This document shows positions 7,853 through 14,176 of a stretch of DNA of 14,618 bases, piece after piece. The notes beneath the pieces are model-generated. The model searched no databases. It saw only the letters and a list, made by a program, of their open reading frames with translations, and had not been told where the DNA came from. Positions within the stretch are counted from its first letter, which is position 1, and the number at the start of each line of letters is the position of its first letter. A program made the translations under genes and the position numbers. The DNA comes from JBCBKZ01 sp039026975. GTDB taxonomy: Bacteria > Bacteroidota > Bacteroidia > J057. Location: positions 1-14,618 of the forward strand of contig JBCCLI010000145.1 of assembly GCA_039026975.1 (NCBI GenBank). Direction: 5' to 3'.

Positions 7853-8896
7853 TCAGGTACTTTGTTGCTTGAGTTTGTATTCAATGATCCTTTCTTCAGC
7901 AAGGAAAGGAGAAAGGGTGGATAAGCCTAGCCCCTCTACGGCAGCTTTCACCAGCTCAGCTTCAGTATGTTTATCCACTTCCACAGACGGTTGTAGGAAA
8001 TATTTTCCCGCTTCCAGGAATGAGTGCAGTGGGGCCATACCTATGAGTTCAGAACCTATAACTGCTAAGCCCCTCCTTTCTGCGGCATCAGATATAGCTT
8101 GATACGCCTGGTGTAAATTGGTTTGGGCCAGTCTGGTAATGTTAGTAGATACTTGTGCCAGGCCATATTCTTCCATATACCATCCTATGGCTTTAAGCCC
8201 TTTACAGGTACCAGGAACCTGTTTCTTTTTTCCGGAGGCGGGGTCCACCACCTTTTTTCCACTCTCCCTTACCTCTTGGGCCACTTCATGGGCTAATCTG
8301 GCATCAGGAGTGCTTAGGTTTACATTATAGGCCAGCATGAGTTCTCTGGCCCCTATGGCTATCTGACCGGCTGTAGGATTAAAGGTGTGAGGTCCAAAGT
8401 CCGGTTTCCAGCCAGGGGTTCCCATTCTAGCGGCAATTCCCTCATATTCTCCCTTTCTGATGAAAGCCAATGATTTTCTTGAAGGACTGCTGGCAGATTC
8501 TTCGTACAGAAATACAGGTACGCCTAATGTCTCTCCCACTCGTTTACCTAATTTCATGGCCAGACCCTTTACCTCCTCCATACTTATACCCTGTAATGGG
8601 ACTAATGGGCAGACATCTACGGCCCCCATCCTCGGATGTACCCCCTGATGTTTTTCCATATTGATCAGACTCACGGCTGTTTCTATTCCTCTGTATGTGG
8701 CTTCCAAAACCGCTACTGGCGTGCCTGCCAGGGTCATTACCGTACGATTAGCTGAGCTTCCTACATCCATATGAAGGAGGGAGGCACCATCTACAGAAGA
8801 CAGTGAATCAGCTATTTTTTGGAGGATAGCCATGTTCACACCTTCGCTAAAATTAGGGATACATTCAAGTAGTGGCTCGGAATGGGCTTTAGTCAT
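7853..8896 (-). CDS. ftcD: Glutamate formimidoyltransferase (histidine degradation)
   Basis: The enzyme transfers the formimino group of N-formimino-L-glutamate, a late histidine-breakdown product, to tetrahydrofolate. The 347 residues cover only the transferase domains, without the cyclodeaminase half of the mammalian bifunctional protein. The N-terminal CIPNFSEG (12-19) is the family signature. MDVGSSANRTVMTLAG (43-58) is in the folate/substrate site. GVHPRMGAVDVCPLVP (85-100) carries His87, matching the catalytic histidine near position 82 in the pig enzyme. No hutH, hutU or hutI is in the window, so the pathway genes must lie elsewhere if present. A -7 element lies 26 bp upstream of the ATG. 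A minus-strand gene for cyclodeaminase is not adjacent. Confidence 0.95.
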   Translation of the reverse strand: MTKAHSEPLLECIPNFSEGVNMAILQKIADSLSSVDGASLLHMDVGSSANRTVMTLAGTPVAVLEATYRGIETAVSLINMEKHQGVHPRMGAVDVCPLVPLQGISMEEVKGLAMKLGKRVGETLGVPVFLYEESASSPSRKSLAFIRKGEYEGIAARMGTPGWKPDFGPHTFNPTAGQIAIGARELMLAYNVNLSTPDARLAHEVAQEVRESGKKVVDPASGKKKQVPGTCKGLKAIGWYMEEYGLAQVSTNITRLAQTNLHQAYQAISDAAERRGLAVIGSELIGMAPLHSFLEAGKYFLQPSVEVDKHTEAELVKAAVEGLGLSTLSPFLAEERIIEYKLKQQST

Positions 8897-8922
8897 CAGA
8901 AAACCTTATGATTTGATAGAGG

Positions 8923-8930
8923 CAAAGATA
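8923..8930 (-). promoter_or_regulatory. -7 promoter element for formimidoyltransferase
   Basis: On the minus strand, TATCTTTG (8923-8930) matches TAnnTTTG exactly. It lies 26 bp before the ATG, leaving a short leader of about 15-20 nt. No TTG or TTTG was found at the expected -33 distance, so only half of the promoter is supported. Confidence 0.5.
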
Positions 8931-8964
8931 AATTAAGTCTCTTCCTGTTTAGGATATTTATAAA

Positions 8965-8996
8965 TTGATAATCCTAAAGGATAATATTTACTTTTC
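8965..8996 (+). promoter_or_regulatory. Likely promoter of the HAD gene, with a small palindrome
   Basis: TACTTTTC (8989-8996) differs from TAnnTTTG only at the last base, and a TTG (8965-8967) lies 21 nt upstream. Between them, ATCCT-AA-AGGAT (8971-8982) forms a short inverted repeat that could be an operator. Another AGGATA occurs at 8951-8956. The leader before the ATG at 9023 would be about 20 nt. Confidence 0.4.
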
Positions 8997-9022
8997 TCAG
9001 CCATTTTACGTTCAGAAAAGTG

Positions 9023-9682
9023 ATGAGCAAGCATAAAAAACTCATAATACTTGATTTCGATGGTACGATCGCCAATACGCCTCTTATTGCTGTCAAGATC
9101 GTTAACGAGCTAAGTGAGGAGTTTGGGTATAGTAAGGTAAGTGCAGAAGAATTTGGCATACTGAAGGAGAAGAAAATCACTGAAATCAGGAAACTGACAG
9201 GCCTTTCATGGTGGCGGATCCCTACACTAGTAAGACGGGCACGTGAACAGTTCCGGTTTCATATAAAAGACGTACCTCCGGTAGCAGAAATTCCAGAAGC
9301 TATTGATGCACTACACGAGAGAGGTTATCAGTTAGGGATTCTCACCTCAAACACCAAAGATGCTGTAACAGATTTTCTTAGTCTCCATCAAATCCATCAC
9401 ATAGAATTTATTAAAACCTCCAAATCGCTCTTTGGAAAGGGAAAATTGCTGAAAAAGATCCGCAAGAAAAGTGGACTCAAAAAGTCTGAGCTGGTGATGA
9501 TAGGAGATGAGGTAAGAGACATTCGCGCGGCCCATCAAGCAAATGTAGATGCTATTGCTGTCACCTGGGGCTTCCATTCACAAGAAGCGCTGGAAGCTGT
9601 AGCACCTACCCATACCGTTAAAACGCCCAAGGAGTTACTGTCTTTATTCCCCCCTAGAGAAACCCTTCTCGTAACCGCTTAA
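9023..9682 (+). CDS. HAD-superfamily phosphatase (phosphoglycolate phosphatase-like)
   Basis: This is a cytoplasmic HAD hydrolase that forms an aspartyl-phosphate intermediate. The ATG at 9023 is preferred over the GTG directly before it (9020), giving 219 residues. Motif I is DFDGT (11-15), with nucleophile Asp11 and acid/base Asp13. Motif II is LTSN (107-110). The motif III lysine is in the SLFGKGK stretch (about 125-131). Motif IV is GDEVRDI (151-157). A helical cap lies between motifs I and II (about 20-90), as in Gph/beta-phosphoglucomutase relatives. The substrate cannot be told from sequence. Cap residues LSWWRIPTLVRRAREQ are basic and amphipathic. It is divergent from the formimidoyltransferase gene. 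Confidence 0.9.
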   Translation: MSKHKKLIILDFDGTIANTPLIAVKIVNELSEEFGYSKVSAEEFGILKEKKITEIRKLTGLSWWRIPTLVRRAREQFRFHIKDVPPVAEIPEAIDALHERGYQLGILTSNTKDAVTDFLSLHQIHHIEFIKTSKSLFGKGKLLKKIRKKSGLKKSELVMIGDEVRDIRAAHQANVDAIAVTWGFHSQEALEAVAPTHTVKTPKELLSLFPPRETLLVTA

Positions 9683-9716
9683 CTATTACTTTTTTTGACA
9701 TTCTTTTACAGATAAG

Positions 9717-9742
9717 CCCCTAACAGTCTATTTAACAGGGGG
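9717..9742 (+). other. Small stem-loop before the 9763 gene
   Basis: CCCCT (9717-9721) can pair with AGGGG (9737-9741) across a 15-nt loop, and TAACAG is repeated at 9721-9726 and 9733-9738. It lies 21 bp before the start codon, so it would be in the leader of the small secreted protein gene. With 5 bp the structure is weak. Confidence 0.25.
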
Positions 9743-9762
9743 TTATAAAGTAAATAGATTTT

Positions 9763-10068
9763 ATGAAAAAGCTAATTATCTGCTTGATGTTAGGAAGTTT
9801 CTTCCTGCATACTTACGCTGATAACGTCCCCTTTATCTTGAAGAATAATACGCCTAGAGCTATTTATGTGCTGATTCCAGGTGTTATGAATCCTACACTT
9901 TCTCCTTTCTCTGGAAGTGGAGTAAGCCTTGAAATAGGCCAGAAGATTTACTTTGTCTACAAAGGGGAGGAATACGTCCTACTGGAAGTGAATGAATCGC
10001 TGACAGATAAAAAGCTATCTGTGAGTAAACTGATCAGGAAAAGAAAGAAGGAACTTGGATTAAAGTAA
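9763..10068 (+). CDS. Small secreted protein of unknown function
   Basis: The 101-residue protein has a signal peptide, MKKLIICLMLGSFFLHTYA, with likely cleavage at TYA/D (19/20). The mature part (about 82 residues) starts DNVPFILKNNTPRAIYVLIPGVMNP, reads as a short beta-rich domain, and has a basic tail (KLIRKRKKELGLK). It contains no cysteine after the signal peptide and no lipobox. Asn/Thr-rich strands such as FILKNNTPRAIYVLIP resemble small beta-sandwich periplasmic proteins, but I cannot name a family. It ends 9 bp from the convergent membrane-protein gene, so the two transcripts probably overlap at their 3' ends. Confidence 0.8.
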   Translation: MKKLIICLMLGSFFLHTYADNVPFILKNNTPRAIYVLIPGVMNPTLSPFSGSGVSLEIGQKIYFVYKGEEYVLLEVNESLTDKKLSVSKLIRKRKKELGLK

Positions 10069-10077
10069 ATTTATCTG

Positions 10078-10743
10078 CTAGGCATTTACTGTTCTTGATA
10101 ATCTGTCCTTCAGCTTGAGTATACGCGCCTCTTGCTTCAGCAAGTCTTCTCCTGTAATGCTGGCTTTTTTTATTGCGGATAGATTAGGGAGGCGGAATCT
10201 TCCATGGGCATAGGAATACATCCATGTTAAATCCAGGATATTGAACAGAGAATTTAGATAGACAAAAGAACCAGCTTTCTCTACAGTAAATCCTATCTTC
10301 TCAGCCGTTCTGGTGGAAAAGAAATAGGAACTGCCGGAAATGACTAAGCTCTCAGGAAGTCTACCAGCTTTTATTTCATCAATAATATGTAGCAGTCCTT
10401 CAAAATAGTAAGTAAGTAGGAGTTTTCTGGCAGCAGATCCAGCTTTCACTTTTCTCATGAGAAATAGATAATCAAATGAGGTCCCATTGTGGAGATCATA
10501 ATTCTTCATATTGGGGCTAAAGACCAGTACCATAGGAGAGAGATACTTGTACACGCGCATGAGAACCATAAGAGGGGTACTGGCAAACATGTACAAGGAA
10601 GCCATTATCGGAAGGCTTAGCCACCAAATGAGATTTTCATTAGTAATGATAAAAAAGCCGAGCATAATAGCTATGCTTACTAAAAAGAGTAATATGGCTA
10701 ATACCCAGGTTAGGAGGGTAGGGAGTCTATAAAATTCGTTCAT
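10078..10743 (-). CDS. Two-helix membrane protein of unknown function
   Basis: I do not recognise this 221-residue protein. Two hydrophobic segments (about 10-33 and 39-62) form an N-terminal membrane hairpin, joined by the short turn ITNEN. The remaining 155 residues are probably cytoplasmic: a mixed alpha/beta region (about 75-190) with LHNGTSFDYLFLMRK, SGSSYFFSTRTAEKIGF and FNILDLTWMYSYAHGRFRLP, then a basic helix at 197-217 (GEDLLKQEARILKLKDRL). The layout suggests a membrane-anchored soluble domain. Upstream on the minus strand, TATTTTTA (10754-10761) is one base off the -7 consensus, and TCAGTC/GACTGA (10767-10785) forms a 6-bp inverted repeat that could bind a regulator. Confidence 0.8.
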   Translation of the reverse strand: MNEFYRLPTLLTWVLAILLFLVSIAIMLGFFIITNENLIWWLSLPIMASLYMFASTPLMVLMRVYKYLSPMVLVFSPNMKNYDLHNGTSFDYLFLMRKVKAGSAARKLLLTYYFEGLLHIIDEIKAGRLPESLVISGSSYFFSTRTAEKIGFTVEKAGSFVYLNSLFNILDLTWMYSYAHGRFRLPNLSAIKKASITGEDLLKQEARILKLKDRLSRTVNA

Positions 10744-10842
10744 AAAGCCTAAGTAAAAATACCCACTCAGTCCATATTTGACTGACTAGTTGCCTGTATA
10801 CATGCTCGCTCAGGGAAATGGGACCGTTCTTCATTTTATTAT

Positions 10843-10902
10843 TAGGTAGTAGCCCTGCTTATCAGAATTCAGAACAGGCAATTCTCACATTACTACTACC
10901 TA
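10843..10902. repeat. Long perfect inverted repeat downstream of the acetyltransferase gene
   Basis: TAGGTAGTAG (10843-10852) and CTACTACCTA (10893-10902) are perfect 10-bp inverted repeats around 40 nt. Inside, CCTG (10854-10857) and CAGG (10875-10878) allow a nested hairpin. It lies between the acetyltransferase stop (10936) and the upstream region of the membrane protein gene, both on the minus strand. There is no U-tract on the minus strand (ATAATAAAATG follows). It could be a processing signal, a leader structure for the membrane protein gene, or a small structured RNA. Confidence 0.5.
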
Positions 10903-10935
10903 TTTCAAACAGGAGCCTAGTTACAAAAGATTATG

Positions 10936-11520
10936 CTAAAGTGTTTTTACCACTTTACAGGGATTCCCCAAAGCCAGTACATTATCAGGTATATCCTTAG
11001 TTACTATAGAACTAGCCCCTATGGTAACATTATGCCCTATGGTTACCCCAGGCATTATCACGGTATTTCCCCCTATCCATGCATTATCTCCAATACTGAC
11101 TGCTTGAGAGTAGGTTTTATAAGCGGGAAAGTTAGGAGGTCTTTCTTCAGCAGGAAATATTCTGTCGGAAGCACTTAGGGGATGGGAAGCGGTATAAATT
11201 TGTACATAGGGGCCTAACAGTCCATTTTTACCTATGCGGATATAGTTATCGTCCAGGAGAATACAATTAGTATTAATGAAGGTTTCTTCCCCTATGAATA
11301 TGTTTTCTCCGTAATCGCAGAAGAAGGGCGTTTCTATCCAGATTTGGTCTCCTTTATATCCTAAGAGCTGTTTCAGGATGTCATTTCTCCCTTTATTATC
11401 CCCTATTTCCAGTTGATGGTATGACCGTAGGAGTTTTCTGGCGCGGTAGTATATGTCTATTAGCTCGGGATCTCTGGGATTATACATCTCTCCCGCCAGC
11501 ATTTTCTCTTTTTCAGTCAT
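10936..11520 (-). CDS. Maltose/galactoside O-acetyltransferase (LbH family)
   Basis: This enzyme moves acetyl from acetyl-CoA to a sugar hydroxyl; relatives are Maa and LacA. Residues 3-50 form the Mac domain (MLAGEMYNPRDPEL, then a helix with RARKLLRSYHQL). Residues about 55-190 form a left-handed beta-helix with hexapeptide turns such as IGEETFINTNC, IGDNAWIGGNTVI and IGHNVTIGASSIV. Catalytic His113 is in YTASHPLSASDR (109-120), as in LacA. The ending NVLALGNPCKVVK is typical for the family, and 194 residues is full length. The natural acceptor sugar is not evident, and there are no sugar-transport genes nearby. It is divergent from the small membrane protein gene at 11688. Confidence 0.94.
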   Translation of the reverse strand: MTEKEKMLAGEMYNPRDPELIDIYYRARKLLRSYHQLEIGDNKGRNDILKQLLGYKGDQIWIETPFFCDYGENIFIGEETFINTNCILLDDNYIRIGKNGLLGPYVQIYTASHPLSASDRIFPAEERPPNFPAYKTYSQAVSIGDNAWIGGNTVIMPGVTIGHNVTIGASSIVTKDIPDNVLALGNPCKVVKTL

Positions 11521-11687
11521 GTTACATCAGTTACGCAATGAGAGCCAAGTAAGATAAGCATTCTCTAGCTAGTCTCGCCCCTTGTGTAAGTGAAAGGCTC
11601 TCCCTATGTAAGCGGCCTAAAGGTATCAGTTAGTACTCTTGTGTTAGCCTTATAGCTTATGTCAGTTTTAAGTGAGAATATAGGAAC

Positions 11688-11948
11688 ATGAATCTCATTA
11701 TAGATATACTCGGATGGATAGGATCCATCATGCTTATCATAGCTTATTGGATGGTGAGCCAGAACAAGATTTCTGCCCAATCTCTCCTTTATCAAGGACT
11801 AAACATAGCTGGTAGTATTTTACTTATCATCAACACTTCTTACTATCGGGCATTCCCCTCTACTGCTTTAAACATAGTCTGGGTCTTCATAGGGCTTCAA
11901 ATTTTATACAAAGCCAGAAAGAAGGAAGAAGAGGTTCCTGAATCCTAG
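11688..11948 (+). CDS. Small three-helix membrane protein, CBU_0592-like
   Basis: The 86-residue protein has three hydrophobic segments: about 3-22 (IIDILGWIGSIMLIIAYWMV), 32-50 (around LLYQGLNIAGSILLIIN) and 57-74 (PSTALNIVWVFIGLQIL). A charged tail follows (KARKKEEEVPES). The pattern GWIGSIMLIIAY, then LYQGLNIAGSILLIINT and STALNIVWVFIGL, matches the CBU_0592 membrane family, whose function is unknown. The start is preceded by AGGAAC, a usable ribosome binding site. The stop codon lies inside a 9-bp stem-loop shared with the convergent HxlR gene region. Confidence 0.82.
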   Translation: MNLIIDILGWIGSIMLIIAYWMVSQNKISAQSLLYQGLNIAGSILLIINTSYYRAFPSTALNIVWVFIGLQILYKARKKEEEVPES

Positions 11949-11963
11949 TTTGATGATTCAGGA
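11936..11963. terminator. Stem-loop between convergent genes
   Basis: TCCTGAATC (11936-11944) pairs perfectly with GATTCAGGA (11955-11963) across a 10-nt loop. The stem overlaps the last codons and the stop of the small membrane protein gene and lies about 30 bp past the HxlR stop. It could end transcription from both sides. No U-run follows directly on either strand, so termination is inferred from position. Confidence 0.45.
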
Positions 11964-11991
11964 TGAGAAAAACCTGTATGTAGGGATAGCC

Positions 11992-12456
11992 TCAGGATTT
12001 TTTGGGAGAAACGAAGAACTCTACATTTCTCCATTCTACAATTTCTCCTGCTTCATTTACTGGTTTTACGCTCAGCTTGGAGGAGGTATTTTTTTCTTTC
12101 ATGAGAATGGTTTCCTCATTCTCCTCAATCAGAAATTCATTTCCCCACTCAAGGAGAGACACAATAACTTTGAATATCTTGATTCCCTTCCTACTGAATT
12201 TATAGGCATAGCGGGTGCGTTCTGACTGCTTTTGGTAGGATTCTCGTACCAGTAAGCCTTCAGCTACCATTTTCTGGAGTTTGTTGCTCAGGACGGATTT
12301 GGAAACATTCAGGTTGGTCTGGAATTCATCGAATTTACTAAAGCCCAGGAAGCATTCCCGCATAATCTGAAGTACCCACTTATCTCCTATGAGGGAGACA
12401 GACTTCATAATGGGACAATTCTCTCTTCTAAATTCACTGGGATCTATGTGTTTCAT
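11992..12456 (-). CDS. HxlR-family transcriptional regulator
   Basis: This is a winged-helix DNA-binding regulator of the HxlR (DUF24) family, which act as dimers, often sensing electrophiles or oxidants. The 154 residues include CPIMKSVSLIGDKWVLQIMRE (14-34), the family opening with the conserved Cys14. The recognition helix region SKSVLSNKLQKMVAEGLL (52-69) follows, then the wing (ERTRYAYKFSRKG, 79-91). A second cysteine is at 35. Beyond the usual end near 115 there is an extension (about 116-154: MKEKNTSSKLSVKP, then GEIVEWRNVEFF) that is longer than in typical HxlR proteins. It is divergent from the alpha/beta hydrolase, and inverted half-sites lie between them, so it likely controls the hydrolase and itself. 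Confidence 0.93.
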   Translation of the reverse strand: MKHIDPSEFRRENCPIMKSVSLIGDKWVLQIMRECFLGFSKFDEFQTNLNVSKSVLSNKLQKMVAEGLLVRESYQKQSERTRYAYKFSRKGIKIFKVIVSLLEWGNEFLIEENEETILMKEKNTSSKLSVKPVNEAGEIVEWRNVEFFVSPKKS

Positions 12457-12484
12457 GTCAAAAGATAGAAAATCTCAATTAAAG

Positions 12485-12531
12485 TTTCAAAATAGAACTT
12501 AGCTCTCTATATTTAAGTTCTAAATAAGAAC
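12485..12531. promoter_or_regulatory. HxlR operator and hydrolase promoter in the divergent gap
   Basis: Three copies of an AGAAC half-site lie in 39 bp. TAGAACTTA (12493-12501) and TAAGTTCTA (12514-12522) form a perfect 9-bp inverted repeat with a 12-nt spacer. GTTCT (12517-12521) and AGAAC (12527-12531) form a second repeat with a 5-nt spacer. A near-consensus promoter for the hydrolase overlaps them: TTTC (12485-12488), 19 nt, then TATATTTA (12508-12515). Binding would cover the -33 to start region, fitting repression. Confidence 0.65.
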
Positions 12532-12537
12532 CTAGAT

Positions 12538-13371
12538 ATGAAAAAGCTCCTATTTGTTTTTCTAAATCGCTTTTTTCCTTCAGTAGCAGCCCATATGATC
12601 ATTCAGATTATGGCTAGGCCCAGAGTCAGGCCGCTAAAAGATTTTGAAGAAGAAGTGCTGGAGAAAGCCCATAAGGAGCGAGTTCCTTATCAGGAATTTG
12701 AGGTTCAGAAATACAGTTGGGGGAACCCATCACATCCTAGGATTCTGATGATACACGGATGGGAGGGGAGAGCTGGAAACTTTGGGGGCCTGGTGGAAAC
12801 TCTGGTTCAAAAAGGCTATTATGTAATTGCCTATGATGCGCCAGCACACGGAAAAAGTAGTAGTGGAAAAACCTCTATGTTTCAAGCACTTTCTTTTGTT
12901 TCTGAAATGATAGGTACTCATCAGCCGGAAATCCTCATAAGTCATTCTTTTGGAAGTGTGTGCGTAGCTTTTGCCTTGGTAGATCTCCCAGATCTCCTAA
13001 TTAAGCAATGGTATATGGTCACTACTCCTAATAACTTTAAGGACCGTATCAATGATATGTCTCAGAAATATAGGTTGGCAGAAGCTACCCAAAACTATTT
13101 GCTTAAGCTCCTGGAAAAGGACACTCCGGTTTCTATGGATAAGATGAACATGAAGTATGTAGGAGAAAAAATCACCAACCTTCAGGAAGGAATCATCATC
13201 CACTCTGCCTCAGATAGAATACTTCCCATCTCCAAGGCAAGGAAGACACAGCAAGACTTGCCTAATACTGAAATGATAGAATTGGAAGGCCTGGGCCACT
13301 ATGGTATTCTTTGGTCAGAAGAATTAAAGGAGGTTATCAGGAAACGGCTGGGAAGTGCTGTACCAGCCTAA
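12538..13371 (+). CDS. Alpha/beta hydrolase
   Basis: This is an alpha/beta-hydrolase-fold esterase or lipase-like enzyme of 277 residues. The oxyanion-region motif is MIHGWEGRAGNF (71-82). The nucleophile elbow is ISHSFGS (134-140), with Ser137. The likely acid is Asp226 in SASDRILP (223-230), and the base is His254 in GLGHYGIL (251-258). The elbow reads S-H-S-F-G rather than the common G-H-S-x-G. The first 45 residues (MKKLLFVFLNRFFPSV, then IMARPRVRPLKDFEE) form a hydrophobic then basic lead-in with no signal cleavage site, so the protein is probably cytoplasmic or membrane-associated. It is divergent from the HxlR gene, as is common where an HxlR protein controls a detoxifying enzyme; the substrate is unknown. 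Confidence 0.92.
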   Translation: MKKLLFVFLNRFFPSVAAHMIIQIMARPRVRPLKDFEEEVLEKAHKERVPYQEFEVQKYSWGNPSHPRILMIHGWEGRAGNFGGLVETLVQKGYYVIAYDAPAHGKSSSGKTSMFQALSFVSEMIGTHQPEILISHSFGSVCVAFALVDLPDLLIKQWYMVTTPNNFKDRINDMSQKYRLAEATQNYLLKLLEKDTPVSMDKMNMKYVGEKITNLQEGIIIHSASDRILPISKARKTQQDLPNTEMIELEGLGHYGILWSEELKEVIRKRLGSAVPA

Positions 13372-13409
13372 CTTTCTCAGGCGTTTCATATCGTGGGGGC
13401 ATGTACCAG

Positions 13410-13436
13410 CCTGTTCTGTGAAGGCAGAGAAGCAGG
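13410..13436 (+). terminator. Hairpin after the hydrolase gene, terminator-like
   Basis: CCTGTTCT (13410-13417) pairs with AGAA-G-CAGG (13428-13436), 8 pairs with one bulged G and a 10-nt loop, 38 bp after the stop codon. No U-run follows. An 11-bp direct repeat TGTACCAGCCT (13359-13369 and 13402-13412) links the gene end to this hairpin. Termination is inferred only from position. Confidence 0.3.
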
Positions 13437-13577
13437 AACTCCCTTATGCTAACTATCAGATCAAAACACCTATTTTGAATAGTATTTTCTCAAACCGTAA
13501 ATTATTGAAGTGGTAGCCTTAAGAGGTGAATTTTACTGAAATATACAATTTCCCTACCATTTTTTGTCCTACCTTTC

Positions 13578-13610
13578 TTGGGGTTTCCGCATATCTTAAG
13601 GCTATATTTT
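13578..13610 (+). promoter_or_regulatory. Likely promoter of the 13635 gene
   Basis: TATATTTT (13603-13610) differs from TAnnTTTG at one base, and a TTG (13578-13580) lies 22 nt upstream. The predicted leader is about 18 nt before the ATG at 13635. The same TTG could be read as an upstream start codon, but its place in the -33 element argues against that. Confidence 0.45.
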
Positions 13611-13634
13611 TACACCATTAACCACTTGTTACTT

Positions 13635-14165
13635 ATGAAAAACCTACTAGTCTTTCTAGCATGTTTCCCACTCCTTTATGCCTCAGCACAACAATCCATT
13701 CCTGCGGATAGCTGGCTGTTAGAAGCGAGTACGGGTTTTGTTAACTCCGGTCAATTTACTTCTTCTAACCCTCCAACTACAGGTTTTGGTCTCATTACTT
13801 CTGATGGATTTACAGCTTACTCCCTTGGAGGAGAAGCAGCCTATTTTGTATTGGATAATTTTGGGATCAAAGCAGGATTAGGATATTCTGACTTTGATGG
13901 ATTTAACTTCTTTACCTATAAAGTAGGGGCTAAGTATTATCTGGGCGGTAGAATGCCCTTCCAGGTAGACATTACCGGTATCAGCTCAGATAGTTTTTTT
14001 GATGATCCGCTATGGCTGGGAATACAGGGAGGATATGCCATCTTTTTGAATGAGGTTGTAGCCCTTGAGCCTCAAGTCAGGTACAACATCAGTATAAATG
14101 ATGCGACCGATAGTGGGCTCTTTGAGATAAGAGGGGGATTTACCATCTTCTTTAATAAAAATTGA
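13635..14165 (+). CDS. Small outer-membrane beta-barrel protein
   Basis: The start at 13635 gives 176 residues with a clean signal peptide, MKNLLVFLACFPLLYASAQ, cleaved after Gln19 or Ala18. A longer reading from the TTG at 13578 would put 19 extra residues before the signal and is unlikely. The mature part alternates strand-like stretches and Gly/Asp/Asn turns: WLLEASTGFV, YSLGGEAAYFVLDNFGIKAGLGYS, YKVGAKYYLGG, PFQVDITGISS, WLGIQGGYAIFLNEVVALEPQVRY, and the end FEIRGGFTIFFNKN. This suggests about 8 strands, as in small OmpA/OmpW-type barrels. No OmpA peptidoglycan-binding domain follows. The specific function is unknown. Its stop lies 11 bp from the convergent glycosidase end. Confidence 0.82.
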   Translation: MKNLLVFLACFPLLYASAQQSIPADSWLLEASTGFVNSGQFTSSNPPTTGFGLITSDGFTAYSLGGEAAYFVLDNFGIKAGLGYSDFDGFNFFTYKVGAKYYLGGRMPFQVDITGISSDSFFDDPLWLGIQGGYAIFLNEVVALEPQVRYNISINDATDSGLFEIRGGFTIFFNKN

Positions 14166-14176
14166 AGTTCCTAAGC

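Noticed and set aside
7779..8102. A 107-codon plus-strand reading frame covering the 3' part of the formimidoyltransferase gene
   Set aside because: Most of it is antisense to a gene with clear family motifs; Ser/Cys-rich product typical of shadow frames.
9657..9697. Terminator at the end of the HAD gene (GAGAA/TTCTC hairpin plus a T-run)
   Set aside because: The 5-bp hairpin lies inside the coding end and the T-run begins about 20 nt later, too far for an intrinsic terminator.
10818..11000. A 60-codon plus-strand reading frame in the gap upstream of the membrane protein gene
   Set aside because: It overlaps the acetyltransferase 3' end on the other strand, spans the 10843-10902 stem-loop, and its product (MGPFFILLLGSSPAYQ, then mixed residues) shows no family signature or ribosome binding site.
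11950..12225. A 91-codon plus-strand reading frame opposite the HxlR gene
   Set aside because: It is the antisense of well-defined HxlR coding sequence, and its product has no recognisable pattern.
13359..13412. Attachment site suggested by the 11-bp direct repeat TGTACCAGCCT
   Set aside because: The copies are only 43 bp apart, no integrase or mobile gene is present, and no tRNA is nearby.
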